Origin: Chitinophagales bacterium
GTDB taxonomy: Bacteria > Bacteroidota > Bacteroidia > Chitinophagales > Chitinophagaceae
Direction: 5' to 3'
Length of the DNA: 64,000 bases
NCBI GenBank assembly: GCA_017303335.1
Contig: JAFLBK010000001.1
Coordinates: 315,001 to 379,000, forward strand
Both the position numbers and the translations under genes were made by a program. Positions 10,767-19,050 of this stretch are shown in pieces (the stretch's first letter is position 1; each line of letters opens with the position of its first letter). The notes below the pieces were generated by a model. The model was not told the origin of the DNA. It made no database searches and worked only from the letters and a program-made list of their open reading frames with translations.

Positions 10767-11705
10767 ATGAATCAGTCTACAGACATATTGGCCATCGCAC
10801 ACCGGCAACCAGTGATGCAGGAAGACCTGGACGTATTGCTGCATGTAGACCGGGTGGTTCCGGGCTCGGTGAACTATTCCATCCGCCGGTACCGCAAAAT
10901 GCCCCAGTGGAACATCGACGATACGGGCATACTGGTATACCACGTGGAAAAGAATAATCCCTCGGCCAACTACCTCGAGTTGAAATTCTGCGTAAGCGGA
11001 AACATCTACTGCCGCCAGAAACAAACCGAATGTGATTTTTGCAAATTCAACAGCAGCAGGTCCTGTGTGGAGAAAGTAGAGAGCGTGGATGTGGTGAGCT
11101 TCAGTTTCAAACCCGCTTACCTCACGCAATTCACCAATAACAACTCGCATTCGAGTCTCACGGAAGATGTACTGTCGTTCAGGCACAAAACAGCTTTTTC
11201 CAAACAACTTCCGCTTTGCGGGAAAACCCGTACTGCGATCGAAGCTTTGCTGAACCATACCTATACCGATACCCGGGAAAACATCTTCATCAACGCCCAG
11301 ACCCAGATTCTCCTGTTGTACAGCATGGACTGCATGCTGGGTGAAGACAAAGAGACTGAATTCACCTGCAAGTTCCTGCAGAACGCCGAAGACAGGGAGA
11401 AGATCATCAAGGCCCGCGAAGTATTGTTACAGCATATCGGCGAACCGATTACCATCAAGGCCCTGAGCCGCAAGGTGGCCATCAACGAATGTTACCTGAA
11501 AAAAGGATTCAAAGAGATCTTCGGCACTACCATATTCGATTTTTACCAGGGACAGCGTATGGAACACGCCAAATACCTCTTGTACGACAAAGGCCTCAGC
11601 GTTACCGAAGTATCGATGATGCTCGGGTATTCTTCCATCTCGCACTTCAGCACCGCCTTCAAAAAGCACACGGGCATCAAACCTTGTGAGCTGCTGCTGC
11701 ACTGA
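10767..11705 (+). CDS. AraC-family transcriptional regulator with cysteine cluster
   Basis: A 312-residue regulator. The C-terminal ~100 residues are an AraC/XylS double helix-turn-helix domain (ITIKALSRKVAINECYLKKGFKEIFG, then LSVTEVSMMLGYSSISHFSTAFKKHTGIKP). The N-terminal effector region holds five cysteines, C75, C82, C89, C92 and C100 (spacing X6, X6, X2, X7), which could bind a metal or Fe-S cluster. It sits next to iron and heme receptor genes, so control of those genes is a reasonable inference. It converges on the FecA-like gene and shares a bidirectional terminator with it. The start could be the ATG at 10815 instead. Confidence 0.85.
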   Translation: MNQSTDILAIAHRQPVMQEDLDVLLHVDRVVPGSVNYSIRRYRKMPQWNIDDTGILVYHVEKNNPSANYLELKFCVSGNIYCRQKQTECDFCKFNSSRSCVEKVESVDVVSFSFKPAYLTQFTNNNSHSSLTEDVLSFRHKTAFSKQLPLCGKTRTAIEALLNHTYTDTRENIFINAQTQILLLYSMDCMLGEDKETEFTCKFLQNAEDREKIIKAREVLLQHIGEPITIKALSRKVAINECYLKKGFKEIFGTTIFDFYQGQRMEHAKYLLYDKGLSVTEVSMMLGYSSISHFSTAFKKHTGIKPCELLLH

Positions 11706-11730
11706 TCCGGATTCTTATTTACCAGCATAC

Positions 11731-11768
11731 AAAAGCTGAAGCAGGATTGCATTGCTTCAGCTTTTTTG
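11731..11768. terminator. Bidirectional terminator between AraC gene and FecA-like gene
   Basis: A 13-bp perfect stem, AAAAGCTGAAGCA / TGCTTCAGCTTTT, with a 9-nt loop. T-runs on the plus strand and A-runs at the left arm let it work in both directions, between two convergent genes. Confidence 0.85.
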
Positions 11769-11784
11769 TTTCACGCCCAAAGGC

Positions 11785-14049
11785 TCAGAATTTGGCGCCC
11801 AGGCTGATGAAGTATGTCCTTCCGTCGGCCGGCAGGGCGCCCGGGCCGGGGTATCCGCCGGCACGCCGTGTGAAATACCGTTCGTTGCCGAGATTGTTGA
11901 TGCCGGCTTTCACAGTTAGTTTTTTGGCGACCCGGCAACTGGCAGTCAGATCGGTAACCGTATAGGCCGGGATGCGTCCATTCTGGGCATTCGGCGAAAC
12001 GGCCACCGTGTTGTTCGCATCGGAATATGCTTTACCCACATGGCTCACCTGTGCGGTGATGGAGAAGTCTTTATACCGGTAGGTCAATCCGGTACGCAGA
12101 ATATGAACAGGCGCATTCTCCACCCGTTTATTCTTCAGGTTGGTTTCCACCAGCTGGTTGCTGCTGTTCTTGGCAATCACCTTAAAATTGCCATACCGTG
12201 CATCATTGTACGAGTACGAAATAAAAAGGCTGATATCACCGAAGGGCAATGGCTTGTTCTTGTTGGCCGCACGCACCGGGCTCAATTCCACCAGGCTTTC
12301 AATGCCCCTGCTGGCGCTGTTTCCCACATTGGTCCGGAAATTATAAAAACTGCCGTCGGCCCGTTGTTGCGTTACGGTGCCGATCCGGTTATTGTACTGA
12401 AGATGATAGATGCTTGCATCAAAAAACAACCAGTCGCCCACCTTGCCCCGGTAGCCCAGGTCGGCATTGTACCCTTTGGCATCGGTGATGTCCGGGTCGA
12501 TCACATCCGTGGTGGGGGGAGCGGTGAGATCCGCGAACTGGATAGGCCGGTATGCCTGTGTGATATTTGCATACAATTCGGTATGCGATGAAACATGGTA
12601 CTCGGCACCGATGCCGGCGAGCAGGAAACTACGGCCCCTCCTTTCATTTTGCAGGCGTATCTCTGTGCCGTTTGCAGCAAACCCGTTGCGACCGGCAGCG
12701 GTTGCCTGCAGGTATTCGTAACGTATTCCCGGGATCACAATCAATCGTTTGCCGACCCGGAAAATATTCTCGGCAAACACCGCGGCATTACGACTTACAA
12801 AATCGATATCCCTTGTCCAGATTTCGTCGCTCACCGTCATATCATAACCCGATCCCGTGCTGCCTTTTCCATCGGCCGCAAAGCGGTACGTGGTACCGGT
12901 ATATAAGCGTACGCCCCCCGAGAACGTGTTTTTCATCCGGAAGAGATTGTAATCGCCCAGGTAACGGGCTTCGAAGCCGTAATTGCGGTATTCATCGGTA
13001 TTCAGGTTACGCGGGTTATACTGGCCGGTTACCTTGTTGATCGTATCCGCCACAACGATTCCGCCGGAAGGCAGGTAACCCACGCTGTTGCGATCGCCCC
13101 GCACCCCAAAAAGTTTCGCCTGGAGTTTTGATGACGCGGTGATCTGGTAATGGGCGATCAGGGCCGCAGTGGTCCATTTGATGTCAAACCAGTTCCGGCT
13201 GCGGAGGCTTTGTTTTGTATCGCTTTCCAACCCGGCATCTGTTAACCCTCCCGGCTGCTGGCTCCGGATATGCGATTGCATCAGCTCGGTGGTGATTGAA
13301 AACGAATTGCTGAACCGGTAGGTGAATGTACCAAACCCGGTATTGGTATAATAAGTACTGTTCTGCCTCCAGCCCCTGGCATGACGGTGATCAAAGAAAG
13401 TATAATAGTGGAAGTTCTTATTCTTTCCACCGATGGCATTGTAACTGTTGAATAAGCCGTTGCTTCCTGCTGCCTGCTGGGTTTCGAATTCGAAAGGTTT
13501 GTTTATTTCACTGCCATTGCGCAGGATATAATTCACCATACCTCCGAACTGGGGCCCGTACTGCAGGGCCCCGTGACCCCGTACAATCTCGATGCGCTGC
13601 ACAGCTTGTAATTGCGGATTGTAGTATGCTTCCGGGTATCCGAAAGGATCAGCCGCAATGTCGTACCCGTTTTGACGGGTATTGAATTCCCAGCTCCGGT
13701 TCGGGCTCAGTCCCCGGGCTGCGATCCCGATCTGTATGCCGCTTCCGTCGCTCTCCCATATCTGGATGCCCGGCACCTTGGCCACCACCTGCCGCATGGT
13801 ATTGGTGATGATATTACCCGGTACATTATCCAGCACGATCAATGCATTCTTCTTTCCTGCATAGATGGAAGTGCCCACGATCTCCGGCATTTGCTGGATG
13901 TCGCTTCGGCTTCCGCGGCCCACTACGGTCACATCGGGCAGGTATTTGGGTTTTGTTTCAAAGCTGTCTGCGGGGTTCTTTTTCGATTGCGATGCCGAAC
14001 AGAGTGAGGCAAGGAGGAGTACGGATAGAAAAACGGTTTGTCTGATCAT
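11785..14049 (-). CDS. TonB-dependent receptor, FecA-like
   Basis: A 754-residue outer-membrane receptor. It has a signal peptide (MIRQTVFLSVLLLASLCSA), a TonB-box-like DVTVVG near residue 40, a plug domain (GIAARGLSPNRSWEFNTRQNG, then IEIVRGHGALQYG) and a 22-strand-type barrel ending in aromatic Phe (FISLGAKF). The plug resembles FecA-type ferric-citrate or other iron-chelate receptors; the exact ligand is uncertain. The frame is open upstream to a TTG at 14070, but the ATG at 14049 starts the signal peptide directly and is preferred. It is divergent from the HmuR-like receptor. Confidence 0.85.
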   Translation of the reverse strand: MIRQTVFLSVLLLASLCSASQSKKNPADSFETKPKYLPDVTVVGRGSRSDIQQMPEIVGTSIYAGKKNALIVLDNVPGNIITNTMRQVVAKVPGIQIWESDGSGIQIGIAARGLSPNRSWEFNTRQNGYDIAADPFGYPEAYYNPQLQAVQRIEIVRGHGALQYGPQFGGMVNYILRNGSEINKPFEFETQQAAGSNGLFNSYNAIGGKNKNFHYYTFFDHRHARGWRQNSTYYTNTGFGTFTYRFSNSFSITTELMQSHIRSQQPGGLTDAGLESDTKQSLRSRNWFDIKWTTAALIAHYQITASSKLQAKLFGVRGDRNSVGYLPSGGIVVADTINKVTGQYNPRNLNTDEYRNYGFEARYLGDYNLFRMKNTFSGGVRLYTGTTYRFAADGKGSTGSGYDMTVSDEIWTRDIDFVSRNAAVFAENIFRVGKRLIVIPGIRYEYLQATAAGRNGFAANGTEIRLQNERRGRSFLLAGIGAEYHVSSHTELYANITQAYRPIQFADLTAPPTTDVIDPDITDAKGYNADLGYRGKVGDWLFFDASIYHLQYNNRIGTVTQQRADGSFYNFRTNVGNSASRGIESLVELSPVRAANKNKPLPFGDISLFISYSYNDARYGNFKVIAKNSSNQLVETNLKNKRVENAPVHILRTGLTYRYKDFSITAQVSHVGKAYSDANNTVAVSPNAQNGRIPAYTVTDLTASCRVAKKLTVKAGINNLGNERYFTRRAGGYPGPGALPADGRTYFISLGAKF

Positions 14050-14096
14050 GTTGATTTTTTGGATCCGCAAATTTCACCGCTGCCTTCCTTTCCCGC

Positions 14097-14123
14097 TTAC
14101 GGTAAGAGGAAAACCGTTTACGG
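14097..14123. promoter_or_regulatory. Direct repeats TTACGG between divergent receptors
   Basis: Two copies of TTACGG start at 14097 and 14118, 21 bp apart, which is two helical turns. This is the geometry expected for AraC-type half-sites. They lie upstream of the FecA-like gene. They are short and could be chance. Confidence 0.3.
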
Positions 14124-14163
14124 AATCAGAAATCAATGCGCCCGACCCAATAAAAGATCGGAT

Positions 14164-14183
14164 GCACTGACCTGCGTCAGTGC
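14164..14183. promoter_or_regulatory. Perfect 20-bp dyad between divergent receptor genes
   Basis: GCACTGAC / GTCAGTGC with a 4-nt centre (CTGC) is a perfect inverted repeat with 8-bp arms. It is located between the FecA-like gene (-) and the HmuR-like gene (+). No T-run follows, so an operator is more likely than a terminator. It does not match the Fur box. Confidence 0.5.
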
Positions 14184-14294
14184 CGGGATTGATTGTACTC
14201 AGTCCTTCTGTCATCAGTTCGTAAAAGCTGTATGAGTGATATCAGTAAAGGGGGCAAATGACAATTCCGTGATAAAGCACAGCGCGGGCGAAAA

Positions 14295-14302
14295 TAGTTT
14301 TG
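14295..14302 (+). promoter_or_regulatory. -7 promoter element of the heme operon
   Basis: TAGTTTTG matches TAnnTTTG and lies 19 nt before the ATG of the HmuR-like receptor. No clear TTG -33 element is seen at the usual distance, which would suit a promoter that needs an activator. Confidence 0.5.
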
Positions 14303-14321
14303 CGCTACAAAATGAATTGAC

Positions 14322-16397
14322 ATGAAGAAACTATCCTTGATCATTGCGACACTCTGTACCGCGACAATGATCAATGCCCAAAACAAACTGACCAATGATA
14401 CTTCCTGGTATTCGAAAGACCTGTCGGAAGTAGTGGTTACCGGGCAGTACAAACCGCAAACCGTAAAAAAATCGGTGTACCAGGTACGCATCATCAACAG
14501 TGAACGCATCAAACTCAGTGGCGCCACCACCGTTCAACAGGTACTGAACAACCAGGTGGGATTCCGCTTTTCCAACGACAACACACTCGGCACCACCGAT
14601 GTGCAACTGATGGGCATGAGTGGACGTAATGTCAAGATCCTGCTCGACGGGGTTCCGATGGTGGACCGTGGTGATACCCGCGAAAGCCTGAACCAGGTCG
14701 ACATCAACAGCATCGAACGCATCGAGATCGTGGAAGGCCCCATGTCGGTGATCTTTGGTTCGGATGCCCTGGCCGGTGTGATCAACATCATTACCAAAAA
14801 ACACGTGAAGGACGATCTTTCCGTTTCGGCCAACATACAGGAAGAAACCGCCGGTACCGAGTACCACCCTTTTAATTACAAAGGCGTGCACATGCAAAAT
14901 CTTAACCTGGCCTACAAAAAAAGCAACTGGACACTGAGCGTCGGCGGCACCCACAACGATTTTGATGGGTATGGTGGCGATGCGTATGGCAGAAACAAGA
15001 GCTGGAAACCACGGGAACAATGGCTCGGTAATGCCCGCATCGGGTACAGCAACAGCCGGCTGAACATCTATTACCGTACCGACCTGCTGAATGAAGACAT
15101 TCGCAGCCGCGGCGCCATCAATTACAATAATTACAAAGCCATCGATCAGCAGTATATAACCGACCGGTTCTCCCAACAGGTACAGGGCAGCTATAATTTC
15201 AGCAAGAAACTCCAGCTGGCAAGCGTACTGAGTTATACCGATTACAAGCGCAGGACAAAAACCACCCTGCACGATTTTGAAAAAGGTACCGACGTGCTTA
15301 CCTCAGGCCCCGGTGAACAGGATATCAGTAAGTTCAACAGTTTCGTTTTCCGGAGCAGCGTACTGTACCAGGTATCCGGCATGGTAAGCATACAACCCGG
15401 CATCGACATCAACCGGGAACAGGCCAGTGGTGAACGTATCGACGGAAAGCCGGTGATCGCCGACTACGCAGCCTTTGTTTCGGCCGAGATCAAACCCACG
15501 GCCGCCATCAATATCCGGCCGGGCCTTCGCTTTGTGAAGAACTCGGTTTACGATGCACCGCCGGTGATCCCTTCCATCAACAGCAAATTCGTTATAAGTA
15601 AGAATCTTGATCTGCGGCTTGCCTATGCGTACGGGTTCCGTGCGCCGGCTCTCCGTGAATTGTATTTCAATTTTGTAGACGTGAACCACAACATTGTGGG
15701 CAATCCCAACCTGAAAGCCGAATATTCCAACAGTTTTACCGGCTCGCTGAACTGGGTCGCCACACCCAGGAAAAGCATTGCGTACAGCGCTTCACTGGGT
15801 GGTTTTTATAACGACTTCAATAACCAGATCGGCTTTGCCCAATCATCTGTCAACTCGCAGCAATACACCTACTTCAACGTGAACCGGGCAAAAACAGCCG
15901 GAGTTATTCTGGAGAATAAAGCAACCTGGAAACAACTGGAAGGAACCGTTGGCTTCAGCTATATCGGCTTCTACCGCGAAATGTACGACGACAAAGACTA
16001 TATCAAACTCGACGGCAACAAATACCTGTGGAGCCCTGAACTAAGCGCTTCGGTAAGCTATACAGTAAAACCGATCCAGACAAAACTCAACCTGTTTTAT
16101 AAATATACCGGCCGCCGGCCCCAGTACGTTACCGGCACCAGCACTTCGGGTCAGTCTGTCTTATACGTAGCGGAAACAGCCGCCTACAACCTGGCCGATT
16201 TCACATTCAATACCGTACTCAATAAATACATTACCGTATCCGGGGGTGTGAAGAATATTTTTGATGTAAACAATGTAAACACCAACGCGGCTTCTTCCTC
16301 CGGCAGTATCCACAACGCGGGAAGCAGCATCGCCATCAACTATGGCCGTTCCTATTTCATCGGGCTCAACCTGCACTGGAACCGCAAACAGAAATAA
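14322..16397 (+). CDS. TonB-dependent receptor, HmuR-like (heme/iron uptake)
   Basis: A 691-residue outer-membrane receptor with signal peptide (cleaved near MINAQ). It has a TonB-box-like SEVVVTG (about residues 36-42), a plug domain (RNVKILLDGVPMVDRGD, then IERIEIVEGPMSVIFGSDALAGVINIITKK) and a C-terminal barrel. The substrate call rests mainly on the next gene, which encodes the heme-binding lipoprotein HmuY 20 nt downstream; HmuR-HmuY pairs import heme in Bacteroidota. The last residues (NRKQK) follow the usual terminal aromatic strand. It is divergent from the FecA-like receptor. Confidence 0.87.
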   Translation: MKKLSLIIATLCTATMINAQNKLTNDTSWYSKDLSEVVVTGQYKPQTVKKSVYQVRIINSERIKLSGATTVQQVLNNQVGFRFSNDNTLGTTDVQLMGMSGRNVKILLDGVPMVDRGDTRESLNQVDINSIERIEIVEGPMSVIFGSDALAGVINIITKKHVKDDLSVSANIQEETAGTEYHPFNYKGVHMQNLNLAYKKSNWTLSVGGTHNDFDGYGGDAYGRNKSWKPREQWLGNARIGYSNSRLNIYYRTDLLNEDIRSRGAINYNNYKAIDQQYITDRFSQQVQGSYNFSKKLQLASVLSYTDYKRRTKTTLHDFEKGTDVLTSGPGEQDISKFNSFVFRSSVLYQVSGMVSIQPGIDINREQASGERIDGKPVIADYAAFVSAEIKPTAAINIRPGLRFVKNSVYDAPPVIPSINSKFVISKNLDLRLAYAYGFRAPALRELYFNFVDVNHNIVGNPNLKAEYSNSFTGSLNWVATPRKSIAYSASLGGFYNDFNNQIGFAQSSVNSQQYTYFNVNRAKTAGVILENKATWKQLEGTVGFSYIGFYREMYDDKDYIKLDGNKYLWSPELSASVSYTVKPIQTKLNLFYKYTGRRPQYVTGTSTSGQSVLYVAETAAYNLADFTFNTVLNKYITVSGGVKNIFDVNNVNTNAASSSGSIHNAGSSIAINYGRSYFIGLNLHWNRKQK

Positions 16398-16417
16398 TAA
16401 CACTACAAACGCATTTT

Positions 16418-17482
16418 ATGAATACGCTTAAAACAATACTGATCGCAACCACCTTAACCGGTGCATTCATTGCCTGCAAAAAAGATGTTGATCCGCTCAT
16501 TCCGGTGCCTACCTCTTCCGGTGCCTCGGTACAACTGAATGGTATTGCCGCCGCAGAACCGGGAAGCGCCGCCGGTAATTCCGTTTACCTCGATTTGTCA
16601 TCCGAAAAACAAACACCGGTGCTTCGTTCCGGTTGGGACCTTGGTTTTTATTGCGGCGATGCGTTCAGGGTCATTCTTAACAACAGTTCCGCAGCCGGCG
16701 CCAAAGTACTTGCCGCGAACGACCTTACCGCTGTAGGCGCTGCCGATACCATCGGGTTAACACTGGCAACCAGCCAGACCAATCCACTGCCGGAGCAATT
16801 GCCTTACTTCGACAATGTGGCCGGCGATCTTACCAAAACCGTGATACCGGCCGTGTCGGCTACGGATGCGGATAACAAAGTGATCATTCTCAACCGGGGT
16901 ACAGGAGGTGGTGTTGCCGCCAGGCCCTGGATCAAATTAAGGGTACTGCGGAATACCCTCGGTGGTTATACGCTTCAGTATGCAGGCATTGAGGAAACAA
17001 CCTTCAAAACAATACTGGTACCGAAAGATGCCAACTGGCATTTCAAATTCGTTTCATTCGAAAAAGGAATTGTGGACGCCGAACCCTCGAAGGATAACTG
17101 GGATATCGTTTGGACCTATTCCGTATTTGAAACCAATTTCGGGGCTGGTCAGGTTCCGTACAATTTCTCCGACCTGATCGCGGTAAACTACCTGTCTGGT
17201 GTAACGGTAGCCACCAAAATATACGCGAATGCAACCACCGCTTCGGCGGCTTACAACGCTTTCAATAAAGACAGTGTTACCAACGCCGTTTTTTCAACAA
17301 ATCGCTGGGCGATCGGCAGTGGCTGGAGAAGTACACAACCGGCTACCGGCGCAAGGCAAGACCGCTTTTACATCATTAAAGACAATAGAGGCAATTACTA
17401 CAAACTTAAATGTACGGCCATGGGTGTAAACGATGGCGGAACCCGTGGAAAACCCGAATTCAAATACAGTTTGATAAACTGA
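16418..17482 (+). CDS. HmuY-family heme-binding lipoprotein
   Basis: A 354-residue surface lipoprotein. The signal peptide ends in a lipobox with Cys20 (LTGAFIAC). The HmuY hallmark is near residues 50-95 (NSVYLDLSSEKQ, SGWDLGFYCGDAFRVILNN), and a second part contains DNWDIVWTYS and a C-terminal KLKCTAMG segment. HmuY captures heme and hands it to the HmuR receptor. The protein is longer than the classical Porphyromonas HmuY of about 216 residues. The heme-ligand residues could not be assigned by eye. It is in an operon with the receptor before it (20-nt gap). Confidence 0.85.
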   Translation: MNTLKTILIATTLTGAFIACKKDVDPLIPVPTSSGASVQLNGIAAAEPGSAAGNSVYLDLSSEKQTPVLRSGWDLGFYCGDAFRVILNNSSAAGAKVLAANDLTAVGAADTIGLTLATSQTNPLPEQLPYFDNVAGDLTKTVIPAVSATDADNKVIILNRGTGGGVAARPWIKLRVLRNTLGGYTLQYAGIEETTFKTILVPKDANWHFKFVSFEKGIVDAEPSKDNWDIVWTYSVFETNFGAGQVPYNFSDLIAVNYLSGVTVATKIYANATTASAAYNAFNKDSVTNAVFSTNRWAIGSGWRSTQPATGARQDRFYIIKDNRGNYYKLKCTAMGVNDGGTRGKPEFKYSLIN

Positions 17483-17502
17483 TTGTTAACCACTCGAAAC
17501 AG

Positions 17503-17535
17503 AAAGCTGCCTCCAGAACGGGCAGCTTTTTCTTT
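17503..17535 (+). terminator. Terminator after hmuY
   Basis: AAAGCTGCC / GGCAGCTTT (9-bp stem, 9-nt loop) runs into a T-rich tract. It separates the receptor-hmuY pair from the DUF6607 gene, so that gene needs read-through or its own promoter. Confidence 0.75.
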
Positions 17536-17595
17536 TTGCGTAAAACGGATTACCGAATCCGTAAGCCCACCAGGAAATAAAAGTTTCTTTTTGCG
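17530..17595 (+). promoter_or_regulatory. Direct repeat and small dyad before the DUF6607 gene
   Basis: The 11-mer TTCTTTTTGCG occurs at 17530-17540 and again at 17585-17595. Between them is the dyad CGGATT-ACCG-AATCCG (17546-17561). The second copy ends 13 nt before the ATG and is close to a -7 element (TCTTTTTG). This may be the regulated promoter of the DUF6607 gene. Confidence 0.35.
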
Positions 17596-17608
17596 TCAAA
17601 CTAAAAAC

Positions 17609-18538
17609 ATGATTAAACAGATAACGGCCCTGGCATTTTTGGCAACCCTTTTCAGCGCTTCGCCTGCACAAACACCCGATAAGAACATCAACAAACTTTG
17701 TGGATGCTTTGAAGTAGAGTTCAAATACGCTGAAACCTTTTCGCCCGATCCCACGTATAAATTTCACGACCGCGAAATCATCAACGGCGGCGTCGAATAT
17801 GTATTCCCGGTAGAAGCAACCCATAAAAAGATCGTATTACAGCACCTGCTCGTTATCTCCGACTCCCTGATCATCAAACACTGGCGGGAAGACTGGACCT
17901 ATGAGAATCCCGTCATCTGGAAATACCAGGGCAATAAAACCTGGACCAGGGAACTCCAGAAACCAGAAGCGGTGAAAGGCAAATGGACCCAATCCATTTG
18001 GGAAGTGAGCGATGAACCCCGTTACCAGGGCACCAGCGAATGGATCACCGCGAATGGAGAAACCTTCTGGCTGAATACAACCGACGCTCCGCTCCCCCGT
18101 CGTGAATATTCTGTCCGAAGCGATTATAACATCCTCAACCGTACCAACCGCCTGGTGATAAGCGAAAACGGCTATGTTCACCTGCAAGACAATCAAAAGA
18201 TCATCCGCGAGGAAGGAAAAGACAAATTGCTGGCAGAGGAGAAAGGCATCAACAGTTATGCAAGAAAAGACATCTCTTTCTGCGCTTATGCCCGGGAATG
18301 GTGGGAAAAGAATAAAACCTACTGGGAAAAAGTACGGGCCATCTGGGAGGAAAAAATTGCCACAGCCACCGTTCTGAAAATGGAAACAAAAGTAAACGGA
18401 AAACGGCTGCATGAATACCTGATGATACAGGCAGCTGATTTTGCCGATGGCAAGATACCTGCCGCTGAACTGGACAACCGCATTAAAACGTACATCGATC
18501 TGTTTCTGAACATCGGGAAAACAGCTTCGAAGCCTTAA
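17609..18538 (+). CDS. DUF6607 family exported protein
   Basis: A 309-residue protein with a signal peptide (MIKQITALAFLATLFSASPAQ). The body has many aromatic residues (KHWREDWTYENPVIWKYQGNKTW) and looks like the DUF6607 family, which I remember as neighbours of HmuY/TonB-receptor loci. Its function is not known; a role with heme or iron uptake is inferred only from position. The frame is open from 17483, but the upstream part covers the hmuY terminator, so the ATG at 17609 is chosen. It ends just before a strong terminator. Confidence 0.75.
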   Translation: MIKQITALAFLATLFSASPAQTPDKNINKLCGCFEVEFKYAETFSPDPTYKFHDREIINGGVEYVFPVEATHKKIVLQHLLVISDSLIIKHWREDWTYENPVIWKYQGNKTWTRELQKPEAVKGKWTQSIWEVSDEPRYQGTSEWITANGETFWLNTTDAPLPRREYSVRSDYNILNRTNRLVISENGYVHLQDNQKIIREEGKDKLLAEEKGINSYARKDISFCAYAREWWEKNKTYWEKVRAIWEEKIATATVLKMETKVNGKRLHEYLMIQAADFADGKIPAAELDNRIKTYIDLFLNIGKTASKP

Positions 18539-18557
18539 AACCTAAAGGCAATAACAG

Positions 18558-18590
18558 AAACGGCTTCCTTTTGAAAGGAAGCCGTTTTGT
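18558..18590 (+). terminator. Terminator after the DUF6607 gene
   Basis: A perfect 14-bp stem, AAACGGCTTCCTTT / AAAGGAAGCCGTTT, with a 2-nt loop is followed by TTGTTT. It is 20 nt after the stop codon. Confidence 0.88.
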
Positions 18591-19004
18591 TTGGGGGTTA
18601 CCTGTTGCAATGTTAATTACGTGCCTTGTGATTCAGAATATTGGTGGTTTTTACATTGGATATGCTGCAACAGACAACATTGGATTGAATATTTAAAGCG
18701 AAACTAAACTGGCGGACTTGTTTAAAGTAAGACGGGAATAAGACTATTCCCGTCTTTTACCCTAATAAAACCCTAAACCAGCAAAACTCTTTATCATATA
18801 TTCTATTGATTTTTTTCCAGGATATTTTAGCGGCCAGAAAAAGCCAATACTATGCCAAAGCGGGAATCTGTGGATAACTCCGGCCAGAAATGAATACTGT
18901 TGCGGGTTCCAGGGTAAAACCCCTTCGTATTTATACGATGTTTACTGATTACGTTAATCACTTCATTAATGTGAAAGCAATATCCCCGAACCCCTCTATT
19001 TTCC
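18591..19004. other. Gene-free stretch before ileS
   Basis: No convincing coding sequence is present. The stretch contains a second perfect terminator hairpin at 18729-18758. The interval 18591-18728 has no long ORF and could encode a small RNA ending at that terminator, or be the remains of a lost gene. I see no recognisable riboswitch or T-box in the rest. Confidence 0.5.
18729..18760 (+). terminator. Orphan terminator hairpin
   Basis: A perfect 12-bp stem, AAGACGGGAATA / TATTCCCGTCTT, with a 4-nt loop is followed by TT. No gene ends directly upstream, because the preceding gene already has its own terminator at 18558-18590. Confidence 0.7.
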
Positions 19005-19012
19005 TACCTTTG
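19005..19012 (+). promoter_or_regulatory. -7 promoter element of ileS
   Basis: TACCTTTG matches TAnnTTTG exactly and lies 38 nt before the ileS ATG. Confidence 0.55.
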
Positions 19013-19050
19013 CACACTCATTAGCACATACAGATCGAAGAAAATAGTAT

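Noticed and set aside
14060..14321. A Fur box upstream of the receptors
   Set aside because: No sequence near GATAATGATAATCATTATC could be found; only the 20-bp dyad and the TTACGG repeats.
18591..19050. A T-box leader before ileS
   Set aside because: The leader from the -7 element is less than 45 nt and no T-box sequence is visible.
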